Below are positions 52,980 through 63,716 of a stretch of DNA of 64,000 bases, piece after piece; positions within the stretch are counted from its first letter, which is position 1; every line of letters begins with the position of its first letter. The position numbers were made by a program, and so were the translations under genes. The stretch comes from Chaetoderma sp. LZ-2023a (Eukaryota; Mollusca; Caudofoveata; Chaetodermatida; Chaetodermatidae), in assembly GCA_034401795.1 (NCBI GenBank), contig CM067363.1:32654470-32718469 (forward strand), written 5' to 3'. Below the pieces are notes generated by a model. The model did not search any database. It was not told the DNA's origin and saw nothing but the letters and a program-made list of their open reading frames with translations.

Positions 52980-55480
52980 TTAAATAGACGTGATGGATGA
53001 TTTTCTGAAAATCCAAGACGGACACAAAAAAGTTGACCAATCAAGATTCTCATCTAATATCTTGAAGCCTACCGTCATCGGATCGTTCCACACAAGTTGT
53101 GTTGAAATTGCACTATTTGATTGAAGGAGTACCGTTTTTAAATGGTTCCGGAAAACTTTCAGAAAATCAGAGATTGCTGCCAAAAGAATATGATCATTCC
53201 AGCCAAATTTGGTTGAAATCGCACAAGCGATTAATGAGTAGTAACATTTTATATGAAATCCCATTTTCGGAAAACCCAAGATGGCCACCATCAAAATCCA
53301 GCGGTCAGAATTCTGCATACAAGTTCTGAAACATACTGGCATATGGTTCTTCCAGCTGAGCCTGGTTGAAATCGCCCAGGCGGTTAATGAGGAGTAGCCT
53401 TTTAACTGATTTCCTAAAGTATTAAGAAAATCCAAAATGTCCGCCAGAAAAATTTACCAATCAAAATTATATATTCAAGTTCTAAAGCCTACCTACCGTC
53501 CTAGGCTTGTTGCAGCCAGTCTGGTTGAAATCGCCCAAGTCGTTAATGAGTAAACGATTTTCAGCCATTTTTCGGAAAATTCATGATGGCCACCTAATAA
53601 ATTGACCAATCAAGATTCTATATATAAGCTCTGAAACATAGCAACTCTAGGGTCCTTCCAGCCGAGTTTGCTTGAGCTTGTTCAAGCGGTTAATGAGGAG
53701 TAGCCTTTTAACTGATTTCCCAAAAAATTTCAGAAAATCTAAGATGGCCACCGGAAAAATGGACCAATTCAAATTCTGTATACTAGTTATGAAATCCACC
53801 AGCCTAGTATTCTTCCAGCCAAGTCTGGTTGAAATTGCTCAAGCAGTTAATGAGGAGTAGCATTTTAAACAATTTCCCGCCACTTTTCATAAAATCCAAG
53901 ATGGTCGCGGGAAAAAATTAGCAATCAAAATTCTGTATATATGTTCTGAAGCATACTACGCTGGCGTTCTTTCATCCAAGCTTGATTGGAATCGGCTCTG
54001 TGGTTATCAAGTAGGCTTTTAAGTGATTTCCAGAAATTTTCAGAAAATCCTAGATGGTCGCCGGAAAAATTGATCAATCAAAATTCTGTATACAAGTTCT
54101 GAAGCATACTACGCTGGGGTTCTTCAATTTTGATTCATATCGGCCCAGTAGTTATTGAGTAGGCTTTTAAGTGATTTCCAGAAGTTTTCAGAAAATCCAA
54201 GATGGGCGCCGGAAAAATTGACCAATCAAAATTCTGTATACAAGTTTTGAAACCTTCTAGCCTAGTATCCTTCCAGCTATGTCTGGTTGAAATTGCTCAA
54301 ATAGTTAATGAGGAAAAGCATTTTAAACGATTTCCCGACATTTTTTTGAAAATTCAAGATGGCCGCCAGAAAATTGGACCTATCAAAATTCTGTATGGAA
54401 GTTCTGAAGAATACTACGCTAGGGTTCTTTCATCCAAGTTTGATTGAAATCGGCCCAGTGGTTATCGAGTAGGCTTAAAAAGTGATTTCTAGAAATTTTC
54501 AGAAAATCTAAGATGGCCATCGGAAAATTTTACCAATTAAAATTCTGTATACATGTTCTGAATCTACCACCATATGAACCTTCCAGCCAAATTAGGTTGA
54601 AATCCACCAAGTGGTTAATGAGTAGCATTTTAAGATTTCACATTTTTTGGAAAATTCAAGACGGCCACCAGAAAAAAGGACCAATCAAAATTCTATATAT
54701 GAGTTCTGAAAGATACCACGCTAGGGTTCTTTCATTCAAGGTTGATTGAAATCTGCCCAGTGGTTATCGATAAGCAGGCTTTTAAGTGATTTCAAGATAT
54801 TTAAAAAAAATCCAAGATGGTCGGCTGAAAAATTTCCCAATCAAAATTCTGTATACAAGTTCTGAAAACACACCAGCGTACTATCCTCCCAGCTAAGCCT
54901 GGTTGAAATTGTCCCAGCAGTTAGCGAGTAGCGTTTTAAAGAATTCCTCACAATTTTTCGTAAAAATCAAGATGGCCACCGAAAAAATTGACCAATCAAA
55001 ATTCTGTATTCAAGTTCTGAAAGATACCACGCTTGGGGTTCTTTCATCCAAATTTGATTGAAATCGGCCCAGTGGTTATTGAGAACTAGGCTTTTAAGTG
55101 ATTTCCAAAATTTGTTAAAAAATCCAAGATGGCTACCAGAAAAATCTACCAATCAAAATTCTGTATACAGCTTCTGAAACAGGCCAGCGTACCATCCTCT
55201 CAGCTAAGCCTGGTTGAAATTGTCCAAGCAGGTAATGAGTAGTAGTGTTTTAAACAATTTCCCGCAATTTTTCGGAAAAATCAATATGGCTGCCGAAAAA
55301 ATTTACCAATCAAAATTCTGTACACATGTTCTGAAGCCTACCACCATACGGTTCTTCCACCCAAATTAGGTTGAAATCCACCAAGCGGTTAATGACGAGT
55401 AGTATTTCTAAGCAAAAGTTGACTGACAGACAGACGGAGAACAATGGGTGGACAGACAGATGGTTGCCATGCCATAAGCT
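52980..55480. repeat. R5 dispersed repeat, about 15 internal modules
   Basis: The longest R5 block. Modules of about 155-165 bp follow one another, each with 'aatccaagatggccaccgg', 'attgaccaatcaaaattctg', 'acaagttctgaagcatacca', 'tccttccagccaagtttggt', 'tgaaatcgcccaagcggtta' and 'atgaggagtagc'. It ends 'gttgactgacagacagacgg' ... 'atgccataagctcaa'. No long open frame on either strand. Confidence 0.8.
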
Positions 55481-55489
55481 CAATTTTTT

Positions 55490-56473
55490 CCATTTAATCG
55501 GATTTTTTCGAATTTTGTTTATTTTTATCATTTTTTACTAGAATTCTTACAAAATCAGATTTTTTTTCCTTGCACTCGTGTTCGGAATTAAATAGAATAT
55601 AATCACTCTAAACAATGTTGACCTTATTTATACATGTACTATTAAAATGTATCATAACAATAAGCATCCCAGAATTTGTTCTTGTTGTTCTTAAGACATT
55701 TTTAAATTGGTTATCACATTTTGAAATAACTGCAGTTCTACTGGACAGGTCATGACCATTGACCAAATTTCTAATAAACATGACTACACTTCCGTAACCA
55801 TGTTTTGTCTACACTTGATGGGCTACATTTTATCCGTCTTAATATTTTGTGGATAAAATTTGTATAAGGCAGTATAACTCAGGACATGGTATATAACATA
55901 TTTTGAATACAATTTAACTGAATGTAGTCGGCAATAACTGTCGGTCAAATTAGTTTGAAAATATTCAGCTGGTCTAGAGTTATTATTGAGAGTCAAGTCA
56001 GTTAAAAATAATATTCACAGAACTGTTATAAATAGTATTGGTCTGTGCTGTGTTTACGCATCAAATAACAACTAAGGAAAGGATCTACTAACTGTACTGA
56101 TAGAAATAAACCTTAGCTCTTCTATTAGCATAATATTGTATAACCAGGCCTATTAAATACCTGAAACAATAGCTACAATAACTTTTAAATCAAAAAAAGA
56201 TCTTTAGAAATTTCATAGTGCAAATGAGATGAGTTGAGGAGGAAAAAATCGAAAAAATAAAAAAAGTTTATTTTTTCAGCCTGATTTAATCGTTGATTTA
56301 AATCATATGTTTTAATCGATTTCATTAAATCAAAACAACCCTGCGCTGGTCTGAGTGGCTAGGTAACATTAAAAATGAAAATTTATTCAGTGATAAATTT
56401 TCAGACCCACTTGTGATTACAATTATGTTAAAACTATTAGAGTTACAAACTTAATACTTGATGGGTCAATTAC

Positions 56474-56478
<5 letters not shown>
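55490..56478. other. AT-rich spacer with one H2 element
   Basis: An H2 hairpin at about 55885-55972 ('aacatattttgaatacaatt' / 'tagtttgaaaatattcagc'). Otherwise AT-rich, no gene seen. Confidence 0.5.

Positions 56479-56519
<41 letters not shown>
56479..56519. repeat. (TA)n microsatellite, left of the Tc1 insertion
   Basis: About 20 TA dinucleotides; the matching tract on the other side is 58176-58206. The transposon sits inside the tract, in agreement with TA as its target. Confidence 0.95.
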
Positions 56520-56522
<3 letters not shown>

Positions 56523-58172
56523 CTGTGCAAAAGCTAAGCACCAGCAAAAACAATAGAACGTAGAAACATGATGGTACAACTAGGCTGCCATACTTTTTGT
56601 CCCGCGTTAGCTGACATAATTCCAAGTACGAAATGCACATGCATGCATGACTTCACGCCGCTTGATGTCCGTGCGTGGCGGGAAACAGCACACGTGTTCA
56701 GTTATGTAAAAGTCCAGTTTGAGGTGTAGAACATTACATACAGATTTAGGTGACAAGATTAGGAATTTTGTGTTCATGACCGTGGTTTATTTGTACAGAG
56801 AGAATTAGCTCTTGATTGTGAACCGCTATGGCAAGACGAAGGTTAAGTGATCGTGTGAAATGGCAAATCATAGGCATGCATACCACTGGTATGTCATGCA
56901 GAGAGATTAGCAGACAGCTGAACATTAACCATACTGTAATCAGTCATTTGATTGCAAAACATGGGCAAACTAACGAGGTGAAGGACAGGCCTAGATCTGG
57001 AAGACCGAAGAAGACTACTGCCCGTGATGATCGAGCCCTAGTACGCCTTGTTAGGAGATCTCCATTCACCAACAGCAGAGTGTTCAGCCAGCAATGGGAA
57101 ACGCGCAATAGAGTGTCAATGTCTACCGTCAAAAGGAGACTGTATGCTGCTGGCATGAAAGCTAGGAGACCTGTCAGACGTCCCCTCCTCACTGCACACC
57201 ACAAAGAGGAGCGTCTGAGGTGGTGCAACGAAAGAAGACACTGGAACATGAGATCCTGGAGACGGGTACACTGGTCCGATGAAAGTCGGTTCCTGCTTCA
57301 TGCCACAGCTGGTCGAACTCATGTATGGAGGTCCAGACGCACGGCGTACAACCAACGTAACATCATGGAAGAAGTTCCATTTGGTGGAGGTTCCGTTATG
57401 ATATGGGGGTGCATCTCATTTGATTGTAAGCTGGATCTGTTGACTGTACCTGGAACACTAAATGGACAAAGATATCAAGATTCCATACTGGATAGAGTTG
57501 TGGTCCCTCATTTTGTAAATCATGCACCTGGAACGCACCCTATATTCATGGATGACAACGCCCGACCACATCATGCTAGAGCTGTGCATGAATACCTCCG
57601 CCAGAATGCCATCGAAACCCTACCATGGCCAGCAAGGAGCCCTGACATGAACCCTATTGAGCATATCTGGGACATTCTGGGAAACATGGTGAGAAGGAGG
57701 GATCCTCCTGTGCAGAACCTACAGGAATTAACAGACGCACTCCATCTTGAATGGCAACGAATACCACAATGGCGTATCAGTCGGTTGGTGACCAGCATGA
57801 GACGTCGTGTCCAGGCCGTCATCCAGGCACAAGGTGGATATACCCGGTATTAATAATGACAGTCTCAAACTCGTGCACAGATGTTAAACTTCGTTTTCAG
57901 ACACCATTAATGACAATCTAGCCACGTGTGTCAACTGTAGGGCAATAGTTGTCAGTTGTGTCAACGTAACCATATTCAGGCCTCATTTTCAAGTTCAAAC
58001 AAAAACATACAGTGTTTCCCCACCATCATAATCAGCATTCCTCTAGTTGCATTATTACCTCTTGCACTAAGCTGGATGGGTACATAAATGTTTATGCTAT
58101 TGCTTTCTTCATAGCACATGAATATACCCTCGCATGTGCGTAAAAATAGGGTGGTGCTTAACTTTTGCACAG

Positions 58173-58175
<3 letters not shown>
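56520..58175 (+). mobile_element. Tc1-family DNA transposon, apparently full length (1656 bp)
   Basis: The terminal inverted repeats are 24 bp with one mismatch: left 'cacctgtgcaaaagctaagc' + 'acca', right (reverse complement) 'cacctgtgcaaaagttaagc' + 'acca'. TA flanks both ends. One intact transposase lies between. The near-identical ends and intact frame suggest recent activity. Confidence 0.92.
56828..57853 (+). CDS. Tc1-type transposase, intact (341 aa)
   Basis: Cut-and-paste DDE transposase acting on the element's own ends in the nucleus. It begins 'MARRRLSDRVKWQIIGMHTT' with a paired-like helix-turn-helix over about residues 1-50, followed by a GRPR-like basic motif ('RPRSGRPKKTT', about 54-64) and a second helix-turn-helix to about 115. 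The catalytic triad is D151 ('HWSDES'), D243 ('MDDNARPHHA') and E278 ('SPDMNPIEHIWD'), with 34 residues between the last two (DD34E). Between them lies the glycine-rich 'GGGSVMIWGCIS'. The length of 341 residues is normal for the family. There are no stops or frameshifts, so it could be active. Confidence 0.95.
   Translation: MARRRLSDRVKWQIIGMHTTGMSCREISRQLNINHTVISHLIAKHGQTNEVKDRPRSGRPKKTTARDDRALVRLVRRSPFTNSRVFSQQWETRNRVSMSTVKRRLYAAGMKARRPVRRPLLTAHHKEERLRWCNERRHWNMRSWRRVHWSDESRFLLHATAGRTHVWRSRRTAYNQRNIMEEVPFGGGSVMIWGCISFDCKLDLLTVPGTLNGQRYQDSILDRVVVPHFVNHAPGTHPIFMDDNARPHHARAVHEYLRQNAIETLPWPARSPDMNPIEHIWDILGNMVRRRDPPVQNLQELTDALHLEWQRIPQWRISRLVTSMRRRVQAVIQAQGGYTRY

Positions 58176-58206
<31 letters not shown>
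58176..58206. repeat. (TA)n microsatellite, right of the Tc1 insertion
   Basis: Continuation of the TA tract at 56479-56519, split by the transposon. Confidence 0.95.
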
Positions 58207-58208
<2 letters not shown>

Positions 58209-58209
58209 C

Positions 58210-59210
58210 TTAACATTTTTGAAATATAGGCCCTTGAAATTGGCCCAACCTGAAAATGGTCCCATATTCTTCTGACATCTGTTCCATCGCCAGATTGCGC
58301 TGAGATCTCATGTCAGATGTCAACCCGAGATGGTCGGTCATCCAGCCAAGGACCTGCACCCATTCAGCTTCGGTGCAGAACGACGACTCATCCATTAATG
58401 GACTGGCATTTTCGTCCTCCTTCTCACCCTTGGACGAAAAGGCCACTGACGATCCATGCTGCGAGTTACGGACCAAACTTCCAATTGGAAGTGGGTCTGT
58501 AGCTCGGCTACTCACAGCTCCAGTGTCTAATGAATCGCCAGACACAGAATTACCGCAATCCATTGACTCCAGCACGGGAGCCTGAACTACGTCCGCTAAT
58601 ACTGCGGGTCATGTGACTCCGAGAGGAGTTGGCATACCAGCATCCGCGATGCCGACGGAAACCGTGGAAGACGGCTCGGGTGGTAGTCTGGATAGAGTAA
58701 AATCCGGGTGGAAGATGTCGACATCCCAACCCGGCTGACAAACCCGAACAAAACCCGGGGAAGACCCGCGGGAAAGGCCGGAATCTGTCATCTGAGACAG
58801 CTCTGGCATGCCAGTCTTCCATCAGAAGATCATCTTCCTCCGCTGTCGGCTCTTAAGCTGGCGCAAGCGAAAGGGTAGGCGGACGTCCCTCCGATTGGTT
58901 ATCCCGCACCAGACTGCATCAACGGGACTGAAGGCTGGAACGACTCAAATATTGCCTTAAATTGGGCCGCCCAAAGACCCAAGCTTGAGTCCATACGCTC
59001 ATTCAGCCGATCCTCCAATCCTTTGATGGATGCCTGATCCACTTTGGCCGCCTTGTCCTTCACAATCCTCTCAGTGTGCGCGCATCGATCACGCTCAGCC
59101 ACTAACTCCGATGACCACTTAACATATAGACGTCGCAAGGACTTCCAACTTTACATTTAGCACAGGTGATGCATTGATGGCCTTGCCCTGCCCTTTCACT
59201 TTCTGCGAAC
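58210..59210 (-). pseudogene. Decayed retroelement gag-like frame (possibly DIRS type)
   Basis: Read on the minus strand. About 59150-59200 gives a cysteine-rich 'HQCITCAKCKVGSPCDV', then (after a frameshift) 'KWSSELVAERDRCAHTERIV', an amphipathic 'LEDRLNERMDSSLGLW', another shift, and a frame from 58809 to 58210 broken once by a TGA at 58609-58611, where CGA would keep it open (a likely CpG decay). The layout Cys-rich segment, 'WS.E', coiled-coil, then Ser/Asp-rich region resembles the first ORF of DIRS-like retroelements, from memory of that family; no reverse transcriptase or recombinase is nearby to confirm it. It is not expected to give a product. Confidence 0.4.
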
Positions 59211-59354
59211 ACAGAATAAGAATCAAAATACTGCACATGGTAACATGAAGATGAGCAATGCGTAAAATAACTTGATTGCAATAATTAAATTACTTTAAAA
59301 ACATTAACTTTCTCTTAGATTAATGTTAGTCAAGTTCTAGGCAGGAAATTATTG

Positions 59355-60832
59355 GTGTGTAGAGCGCATTCTATGGTGTGGTGTGTAGAGAGCATTCTAC
59401 GGTGTGGTGTGTAGAGAGCATTCTATGATGTGGTGTGTAGAGAGCATTCTATGATGTGGTGTGTAGAGAGCATTTTACGGTGTGGTGTGTAGAGAGCATT
59501 CTACGGGTGGTGTGTAGAGCGCATTCTATGGTGTGGTGTGTAGAGAGCATTCTACAGTGTGGTGTGTAGAGAGCATTCTACAGTGTGGTGTGTAGAGAGC
59601 ATTCTATGGTGTGGTGTGTAGAGAGCATTCTATGGTGTGGTGTGTAGAGAGCATTCTATGGTGTGGTGTGTAGAGAGCATTCTACAGTCTGATGTGTAGA
59701 GAGCATTCTACAGTCTGGTGTGTAGAGCAGTCTATGGTGTGGTGTGTAGAGAACATTCTATGGTGTGGTGTGTAGAGAGCATTCTATGGTGGGTGTGCAG
59801 AAAGCATTCTATGATGTGGTGTGTACAGCGCATTCTATGGTGTGGTGTGGTGTGTAGAGAGCATTCTATGGTGTGATGTGTAGAGAGCATTCTACGGTGT
59901 GGTGTGTAGAGAGAATTCTACGGTGTGGTGTGTAGAGAGCATTCTATGGTCTGGTGTGTAGAGCAGTCTATGGTGTGGTGTGTAGAGAACATTCTATGGT
60001 GTGGTGTGTAGAGAGCATTCTATGGTGTGGTGTGCAGAAAGCATTCTATGATGTGGTGTGTACAGCGCATTCTATGGTGTGGTATGTAGAGAGCATTCTA
60101 TGGTGTGGTGTGTAGAGAGCATTCTATGGTGTGGGGTGTAGAGAGCATTCTATGGTGTGGTGTGTAGAGAGCATTCTATGGTGTGGTGTGCAGAGAGCAT
60201 TCTATGGTGTGGTGTGTAGAGAGCATTCTATGGTGTGGTGTGCAGAGAGCATTCTATGGTCTGGTGTGTAGAGCAGTCTATGGTGTGGTGTGTAGAGAAC
60301 ATTCTATGGTGTGGTGTGTAGAGAGCATTCTATGGTGTGGTGTGCAGAAAGCATTCTATGATGTGGTGTGTACAGCGCATTCTATGGTGTGGTGTGTAGA
60401 GAGCATTCTATGGTGTGGTGTGTAGAGAGCATTCTACGGTGTGGTGTGTAGAGAGCATTCTACGGTGTGGTGTGTAGAGAGACTTCTACGGTGTGGTGTG
60501 TAGAGAGCATTCTATGGTGTGGTGTGTAGAGAGCATTCTATGGTGTGGTGTGTAGAGAGCATTCTATGGTGTGGTGTGCAGAGAGCATTCTATGGTGTGG
60601 TGTGTAGAGAGCATTCTATGGTGTGGTGTGCAGAGAGCATTCTATGGTGTGGTGTGCAGAGAGCATTCTATGGTGTGGTGTGCAGAGAGCATTCTATGGT
60701 GTGGTGTGTAGAGAGCATTCTATGGTGTGGTGTGCAGAGAGCATTCTATGGTGTGGTGTGTAGAGTGCATTCTATGGTGTGGTGTGTAGAGTGCATTCTA
60801 TGGTGTGGTGTGTAGAGTGCATTCTATGGTAT
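59355..60832. repeat. 26-bp minisatellite, about 56 units
   Basis: Unit 'gtgtagagagcattctatgg' + 'tgtggt'. The variant run 'ctggtgtgtagagcagtcta' ... 'gtgtacagcgcattc' recurs at about 59715, 59950 and 60255, showing block duplication of about 240-300 bp. Changes at 'tacgg/tatgg/tacag' fit CpG decay. The open frames are by-products. Confidence 0.93.
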
Positions 60833-60835
60833 TGT

Positions 60836-61585
60836 TACTAGATCGTACAATCACAATAACTATAGAGTTTTTGTTACAGAGAGCTCTATTTGATTTTATG
60901 TTTCATTAGGGATCCAAAATGTTGATGCCAAAAGATTTCAAATGGACATTCAACTTTGCTAAATTATTTTGTTTTATATCCATAAATATAAGCAGGTTAT
61001 GCACAAGCATTAACATGCTTTTAAATTTATGACTAAAGAAATTAAAAAAGTTAGAATGATGCGAAATTCTAATTTTTAACTGTTTTTGAACATTTTATTA
61101 AATTCTAGTATATTTATTCAGTTTCAAACATTTACGCTGTTGCTATCTCCTTTCCCTGTACATACGCCATCAAAAAAACTTAACAGGTGCCCTGTATTAT
61201 CTTCAGAAATGATTTGAATTCATTAAATGAAACAAACATATTCACTGTGAAATTCATATGCCTTTTGTAAAACATCCTAAATTTGTCAAAAATCTGCACT
61301 AGATCTTTTTACATCTTTTTCTTATTTCTAATTACTGGGGTATAAGCATCATAAAAATATGATATTCTTATAGCATACTTAGTTTCCAAAATGCTCAAAA
61401 CAGGTCACTTACTTCACAAACCTTTTGCTCAACTTATTAAAGAATTGAATTGATTTCGTCAAAAAGAAAAAGATCTGATTTGCAGGGCCTGCTCATTGTA
61501 CTACAGACCCACGCCAATTACGAAAAATAAATTTACAAACTTGAAAGATAATTTGATATAATTCTTCAAAAACTTGGTAGCGCTT
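60836..61585. other. AT-rich spacer, no gene seen
   Basis: No recognised repeat family or coding region. Confidence 0.4.
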
Positions 61586-61589
61586 ATTG

Positions 61590-61960
61590 TTCCTGGCGCG
61601 AACTTGTGTGTAAGTTTGAGTCTGGATGCCAAAACACAGTTTGGGCCTTCCTTTTATACTTTTCCCAATGCGGCTACATGAGGGCGGTGACCGGAATTGG
61701 TTTTGTAGCCGGAATACAGCTTTTGTGTAGCCGGGATGCTAAAGTTGTAGCCGGGATGAGGTGTATCTGTAGCCGGATTTGCTATATGTGTAGCCGGTGG
61801 CAAAGAATCAACAGTATGGAATCAGCAAGCACGTCTTCCATCACCCCAGCGGGATTCACAGAACCCATTGTGAAGCCACGCCACGACCATGACAGCACGA
61901 TTTTCTGCAGCCCTATACTAATCACCGCATCCGTCCACAATATCTTGTAAATAGTATACC
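61590..61960. other. GC-richer island with repeated 'TGTAGCCGG', possible promoter or first exon
   Basis: After an AT-rich stretch the base composition rises. There is one E2F-like 'cctggcgcgaa' and five 'gtagccgg' motifs between 61700 and 61795, including an Ets-like 'ccggaa'. An open frame continues on + ('MESASTSSITPAGFTEPIVK' from 61816). I do not recognise the product and find no convincing splice donor, so this is only a candidate. Confidence 0.2.
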
Positions 61961-62106
61961 ATACAGAATCTCTTAAATAAGTTAATGAAACTTGGCAGGT
62001 AGCTTCTTTTTCAAAGATTCACCTATATGCGTCCAAGATTTCGGCACACACTCGCCCACATTCATTAAGTGACCACGTATCTAAATAAAGATTCTGGACA
62101 TGTATA

Positions 62107-62172
62107 ATATTCAGAGATATAGTTTGAGAATAATTTGACTGGAACCTGTTGCGGACATTGGCAGCAACAGTT
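62107..62172. repeat. H2 element, left part
   Basis: 'gagaataatttgactggaac' + 'ctgttgcggacattggcagc'; the right arm is lost. Confidence 0.55.
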
Positions 62173-62179
62173 TCTGGTA

Positions 62180-62660
62180 GAAATAATTACACAATTATTC
62201 ACCAGATCCCGACAAATGCAACAGACTTCACCATATATTGGACTGGGCGTGTGCTGGTTGCCACAATCGGCCAGTAGAAGCAGGTAATATTGAATCTATA
62301 CTACTACTACCACTACTAAACAATAAATTTGCTACGTATATGTCAAAATTATAAATGATAATAAATGAAGTAAAAAAACCGGACATAATCTAGTCTGAGA
62401 CAGGTACACACATAAGCTCATCATTTAGACCATAAACCACGCAAATAAAAACACAAATAGATCACCATTTAACGGTCACGTTCAAAATTCTAATGAACAA
62501 GGGAGTAAAATCGTATCGGCAATAAAATAATATTATCTACACGCAGTTACTTCCCTTGAACAATAAAATATTAATGCATAAGTCCGAGTATGCTTTATTC
62601 TTTTAGTAATTTTTTGTAATATTTCCAGATGTTTAATAAATATCAAGGTAACTAGCCTAT
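62180..62660. other. AT-rich spacer, no gene seen
   Basis: A short 'ctactactac' stretch at 62300. Nothing coding is recognised. Confidence 0.4.
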
Positions 62661-62674
62661 ACGGGTAAGCCATG

Positions 62675-62893
62675 GACTATTTTGAAACTAATTTGATAGG
62701 AACCTGGTGATGTAGACAGCAACAGCTCCCAGAATATTCAACAGCTTGACTGTGTAATTTTTTTGGAAATTGATGGTCAGGGTGTTTACAGATCGATCGA
62801 TCCCAACACGAGCGAGATGTGGGTGGAGTTTAGCTAGAGGTGTGGGTGGAACTTAGCTAGAGATGGGCGGGGCATAGCTAAAACTGGAAAGCT
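62675..62893 (-). repeat. H4 composite repeat, partial, minus orientation
   Basis: H2 part 'actattttgaaactaatttg' ... 'cagaatattcaacagc', then 'tttttggaaattgatggtca', 'gatcgatcgatcccaacacg' and two 'gcttagctagagatggg' style modules. The module is already duplicated here ('tttagctagaggtgtgggtg'). Confidence 0.75.
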
Positions 62894-62920
62894 CCATTGC
62901 CACTATCTCCAATTAACCCC

Positions 62921-63125
62921 TTAACCCTTACCACTCAGATGTCAAAATTTAACAATTTCAAATTAAAGTGAAAGATGAACTGGTGTTTATTTTTCAACAA
63001 ATTTAGTGGAAGATGGTGCTCTCGTAACAACATCTTCCACCAAAATTGTTGGAAAATGTCCACTAGTTTCTTTGCTATTGACACCATAAAAGATAGAATA
63101 TTGACATCAGTGTGCTAAGGGTTAA
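62921..63125. repeat. H3 palindromic element, TTAA ends
   Basis: 'TTAACCCTTACCACTCAGAT' ... 'AGTGTGCTAAGGGTTAA', reversed relative to 43510-43718. Stem 'tttcaacaaatttagtggaa' with mirror 'ttccaccaaaattgttgg'. Confidence 0.8.
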
Positions 63126-63716
63126 CGGACAGATGAATCAACAAGGGTTAACTGACAGATGAATCAACAAGGGTTAACTGACAGATGAATCAACAAGGGT
63201 TAACTGACAGATGAATCAACAAGGGTTAACTGACAGATGAATCAACAAGGGTTAACTGACAGATGAATCAACAAGGGTTAACTGACAGATGAATCAACAA
63301 GGGTTAACTGACAGATGAATCAACAAGGGTTAACTGACAGATGAATCAACAAGGGTTAACTGACAGATGAATCAACAAGGGTTAACTGACAGATGAATCA
63401 ACAAGGGTTAACTGACAGATGAATCAACAAGGGTTAACTGACAGATGAATCAACAAGGGTTAACTGACAGATGAATCAACAAGGGTTAACTGACAGATGA
63501 ATCAACAAGGGTTAACTGACAGATGAATCAACAAGGGTTAACTGACAGATGAATCAACAAGGGTTAACTGACAGATGAATCAACAAGGGTTAACTGACAG
63601 ATGAATCAACAAGGGTTAACTGACAGATGAATCAACAAGGGTTAACTGACAGATGAATCAACAAGGGTTAACTGACAGATGAATCAACAAGGGTTAACTG
63701 ACAGATGAATCAACAA
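63118..63716. repeat. 26-bp minisatellite, about 23 identical units, grown from the end of H3
   Basis: Unit 'gggttaactgacagatgaat' + 'caacaa'. The first unit reads 'gggttaacggacag'; all later ones appear identical. It starts exactly at H3's right end 'AAGGGTTAA'. The lack of variation means a very recent expansion or an assembly artefact. Confidence 0.95.

Noticed and set aside
52980..55480. Small genes at the many 60-80-codon frames
   Set aside because: They start and stop at different points of the same repeated module and are not preserved between module copies.
63118..63716. Telomere-like repeat because of 'GGGTTAA'
   Set aside because: The period is 26 bp and the motif comes from the H3 element's end; no TTAGGG tandem is present.
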